From an uncultured Geobacteraceae bacterium (GTDB taxonomy: Bacteria > Desulfobacterota > Desulfuromonadia > Geobacterales > Pseudopelobacteraceae), in assembly GCA_903875605.1 (NCBI GenBank), contig CAIQWT010000087.1, positions 62,001 to 126,000 on the forward strand: a DNA stretch of 64,000 nt. The letters are read 5' to 3'. The notes beneath the pieces were generated by a model. It made no database searches. It was not told the origin of the DNA and worked only from the letters and a program-made list of their open reading frames with translations. Of the stretch, positions 62,370 through 64,000 are shown one piece after another; position 1 is the stretch's first letter; each line of letters opens with the position of its first letter. The position numbers and the translations under genes were made by a program.

Positions 62370-64000
62370 TTAAAATGATTTTCGAATATTGCCCGTAAAT
62401 TTGTCTTCACGGGCTTTGTCAGCTGTTCTAAATCCATGGACGTAATCAAGAGAGGCCTGAAGTAAGCGGAAGTTAGCAACCGCAGAAGCATTCCAGACCA
62501 AGGCATAGTTACTGATTGAAGAAGTGTATGAATAACCAGCTCCGGTTGCAAGCGTAAGTTGACTGATAGGGTAGTATTTCAACCCAAGCGTAAGAGACCG
62601 GTTAAATGACCGACTGGCATTGGGTGTACCTGCAGAGTACAACAAGGCTTCGTTAAATTCAAGCAGTTTACGGGAGACTCCGGATGTGGTGAAATAGTTA
62701 TAGTTAAGCCGTTGTTCGTAGTTTGCATCGTATGTGGTATCTCCACTGGAAAAGTTTGCAGAATACGAAGCACTGATACTGCCATCAAGATTGCGGCTGT
62801 GGATATATCTGAGTGATGCACTATCTAAAAATGAGTTAGAATTTTCATCCAGCACCTCTCTACTGCCATGGGTGTAATGCAGCGTATCGCTAACACTCCA
62901 TGCGTCGTTGGTATATGAAATACCGGAAAGAACCTCCGTTGAAGGGGTCACCCCCAGCACTGAAGTTTTATAGACATCTTCACTTAGAGTTAGATAGGTA
63001 TTCAGTCTGGGTTTTGGATTCCAAGACACTGTCAGGGTTGAAAGAGAATGATAGCTTTGGGAGCCCATGTCAGCGGCCGTAAGATTTTTGGGAGTGACAT
63101 ACTGAGGCAGCAAAGTTTCTGTGTTGCCGGTGGTGCCGGAAAAAGGAGTTAGAGTCCCTTTTGTAAAGGTATTGTTCTGGCGCAACTCGAATCTGAGCGT
63201 ATTTGTTGGAGCGTAAGAGCCACGAAGGTCAAGTCGCTGTTCGAGAAAATCTGATGACGAGCTTCCGGTTGAAGTGGAAGAATTTTTAATATTATAAGAA
63301 GCGCCAAGCGTTACGTTTTTGGAAAAGCGGGAGCTGCTTGTTGTCTCAATGCTGCCGGAGAGGGTAACCAGATCTGAGGCATTTGTTTGTGATGATTCAA
63401 CGTCAAAACCCTGACTCAAGGTAAAAAGTGAACGTTTGTAGGCATCCACACGGTATCCAACCAGCATACTTGTAAAAGTTGAACGGACACCCATGGGGTT
63501 AATGTCATGATTGTCACGGTATGAAGTGCGAGCATTCCATGACAGGTCCTGACTGACTACACCGGAAGCATATAAAGGCAGAGTAGTTTGATAGGACAGC
63601 GTATCATCAGCATCCTTATGCCTAAGAAACGTGGCAAAGGTGCGTGCACTCCAGTATTTACGCTCACCAGTAACAAAAAGATTCAGGTTGATATCTTCTA
63701 TCGGATTCACCTGATAATTACTTTTTCGTTTAGAAAACTGGAGGTCTGTTGAAACTTTTATCCAGTTGGAAAAATCAATCCACCGCCGGGCCATATACTG
63801 ATCGACAGTTCCCAGCTGGATTTCATTCTCTACGTAATTATTCTTATTGTTTATATTATCTTCGTACAGAGTATGCCGGTAATGAAACCAGTTATCCTTT
63901 TTATTCAAGCTGACAAAAGCCAACCTGCTAAGCCGGTCGTCAACCTTGTTTATTGCTCGCAGATCACGGTTGATTGTGTCCTTGTAATCAAGAAGGATCA
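62370..64000 (-). CDS. Outer-membrane beta-barrel protein, N-terminus cut by window end
   Basis: The frame stays open from TGA 62370 to base 64000, at least 543 residues; the TTG at 63923 is not a convincing start because upstream codons also read through (ILLDYKDTINRDLRAINKVD). The protein is made of alternating short beta strands rich in Tyr, Thr and Ser (SARTFATFLRHKD; TVSWNPKPRLNTYLTLSEDV; LTLATGAGYSYTSSISNYAL). It ends in Phe (DKFTGNIRKSF), as outer-membrane barrels do. It resembles barrel proteins of EPS and PEP-CTERM-type loci, but no exosortase is seen here. A role in glycan export or anchoring is inferred. Confidence 0.75.
   Translation of the reverse strand, partial: ILLDYKDTINRDLRAINKVDDRLSRLAFVSLNKKDNWFHYRHTLYEDNINNKNNYVENEIQLGTVDQYMARRWIDFSNWIKVSTDLQFSKRKSNYQVNPIEDINLNLFVTGERKYWSARTFATFLRHKDADDTLSYQTTLPLYASGVVSQDLSWNARTSYRDNHDINPMGVRSTFTSMLVGYRVDAYKRSLFTLSQGFDVESSQTNASDLVTLSGSIETTSSSRFSKNVTLGASYNIKNSSTSTGSSSSDFLEQRLDLRGSYAPTNTLRFELRQNNTFTKGTLTPFSGTTGNTETLLPQYVTPKNLTAADMGSQSYHSLSTLTVSWNPKPRLNTYLTLSEDVYKTSVLGVTPSTEVLSGISYTNDAWSVSDTLHYTHGSREVLDENSNSFLDSASLRYIHSRNLDGSISASYSANFSSGDTTYDANYEQRLNYNYFTTSGVSRKLLEFNEALLYSAGTPNASRSFNRSLTLGLKYYPISQLTLATGAGYSYTSSISNYALVWNASAVANFRLLQASLDYVHGFRTADKAREDKFTGNIRKSF

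Noticed and set aside
62370-64000. PEP-CTERM/exosortase system around the barrel and TPR genes
   Set aside because: No exosortase gene or PEP-CTERM tail was found in the window, so only the barrel-type similarity is noted.

Overview
The window looks like chromosomal DNA from a Deltaproteobacterium of the Geobacter/Pelobacter (Desulfuromonadia, Geobacterales) type. This is an inference from gene content: hybrid histidine kinases and response regulators with a Cys-rich tail, a CheB-CheR-PAS fusion, PAS-sigma54 regulators, and an exopolysaccharide locus with STAS and anti-sigma proteins mixed in. No rRNA gene is present, so the species cannot be named.

Layout. 1-2878 (minus): three surface-polysaccharide genes (GT2 cut by the window edge, GT4, jelly-roll lyase-like protein). 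3072-13037 (minus): signalling genes, namely a degenerate ATPase module, a response regulator, a receiver fragment, a PilJ-like hybrid kinase, an MDR oxidoreductase, a PAS-sigma54 activator and a CheB-CheR-PAS fusion. 13157-13812 (minus): a PIN-domain toxin and its antitoxin. 13955-30301 (plus): the main exopolysaccharide operon, with a REC-PP2C phosphatase, sugar nucleotidyltransferase, STAS protein, mannose-6-phosphate isomerase cupin, RsbW-like kinase, Wza-like lipoprotein, Wzz/BY-kinase-like protein, O-antigen ligase/polymerase, three GT4 enzymes, a lipoprotein plus LruC protein, a sensor kinase and an acyltransferase. 30303-44332 (minus): the facing half, with a GT2, a Wzx-like flippase, a decayed kinase, a large glycoside hydrolase, a GspE/PilB-type ATPase, a STAS protein, a phosphoesterase, a nucleotidyltransferase-like hexapeptide protein, a WecG-STAS-STAS fusion and an initiating sugar transferase.

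44354-50364 (minus) holds an HPt protein, a hybrid kinase, a STAS protein and glycogen phosphorylase. 50450-51515 holds a LexA repressor (plus strand) with a strong promoter and a perfect palindrome over its start codon, followed by two tiny hydrophobic ORFs and an IS200/IS605-like scar. 51550-56877 (minus) is mostly unrelated genes: DUF3820, a DnaQ-like exonuclease, an HExxH membrane protein, a GDSL lipoprotein, DUF445, a decayed DUF554 gene and BenE. A tRNA-Gly(GCC) lies at 57215-57289. 57369-64000 (minus) is another polysaccharide cluster: GT4, GT2, GT2, a TPR membrane protein and a beta-barrel protein cut by the window end.

How the parts may work together: lipid-linked repeat units would be started by the sugar transferase (43619-44332), extended by WecG and GT4/GT2 enzymes, flipped by the Wzx-like protein, polymerised by the ligase/Wzy-like protein, and exported through Wza/Wzz. 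The unusual layer is a phosphatase/STAS/kinase partner switch written into the operon, two further STAS domains fused to a glycosyltransferase, and an ATPase with an MshEN-like N-terminus. This suggests control of polymer synthesis by protein phosphorylation and perhaps c-di-GMP. Several decayed genes and orphan gene tails show that the locus has been rearranged.
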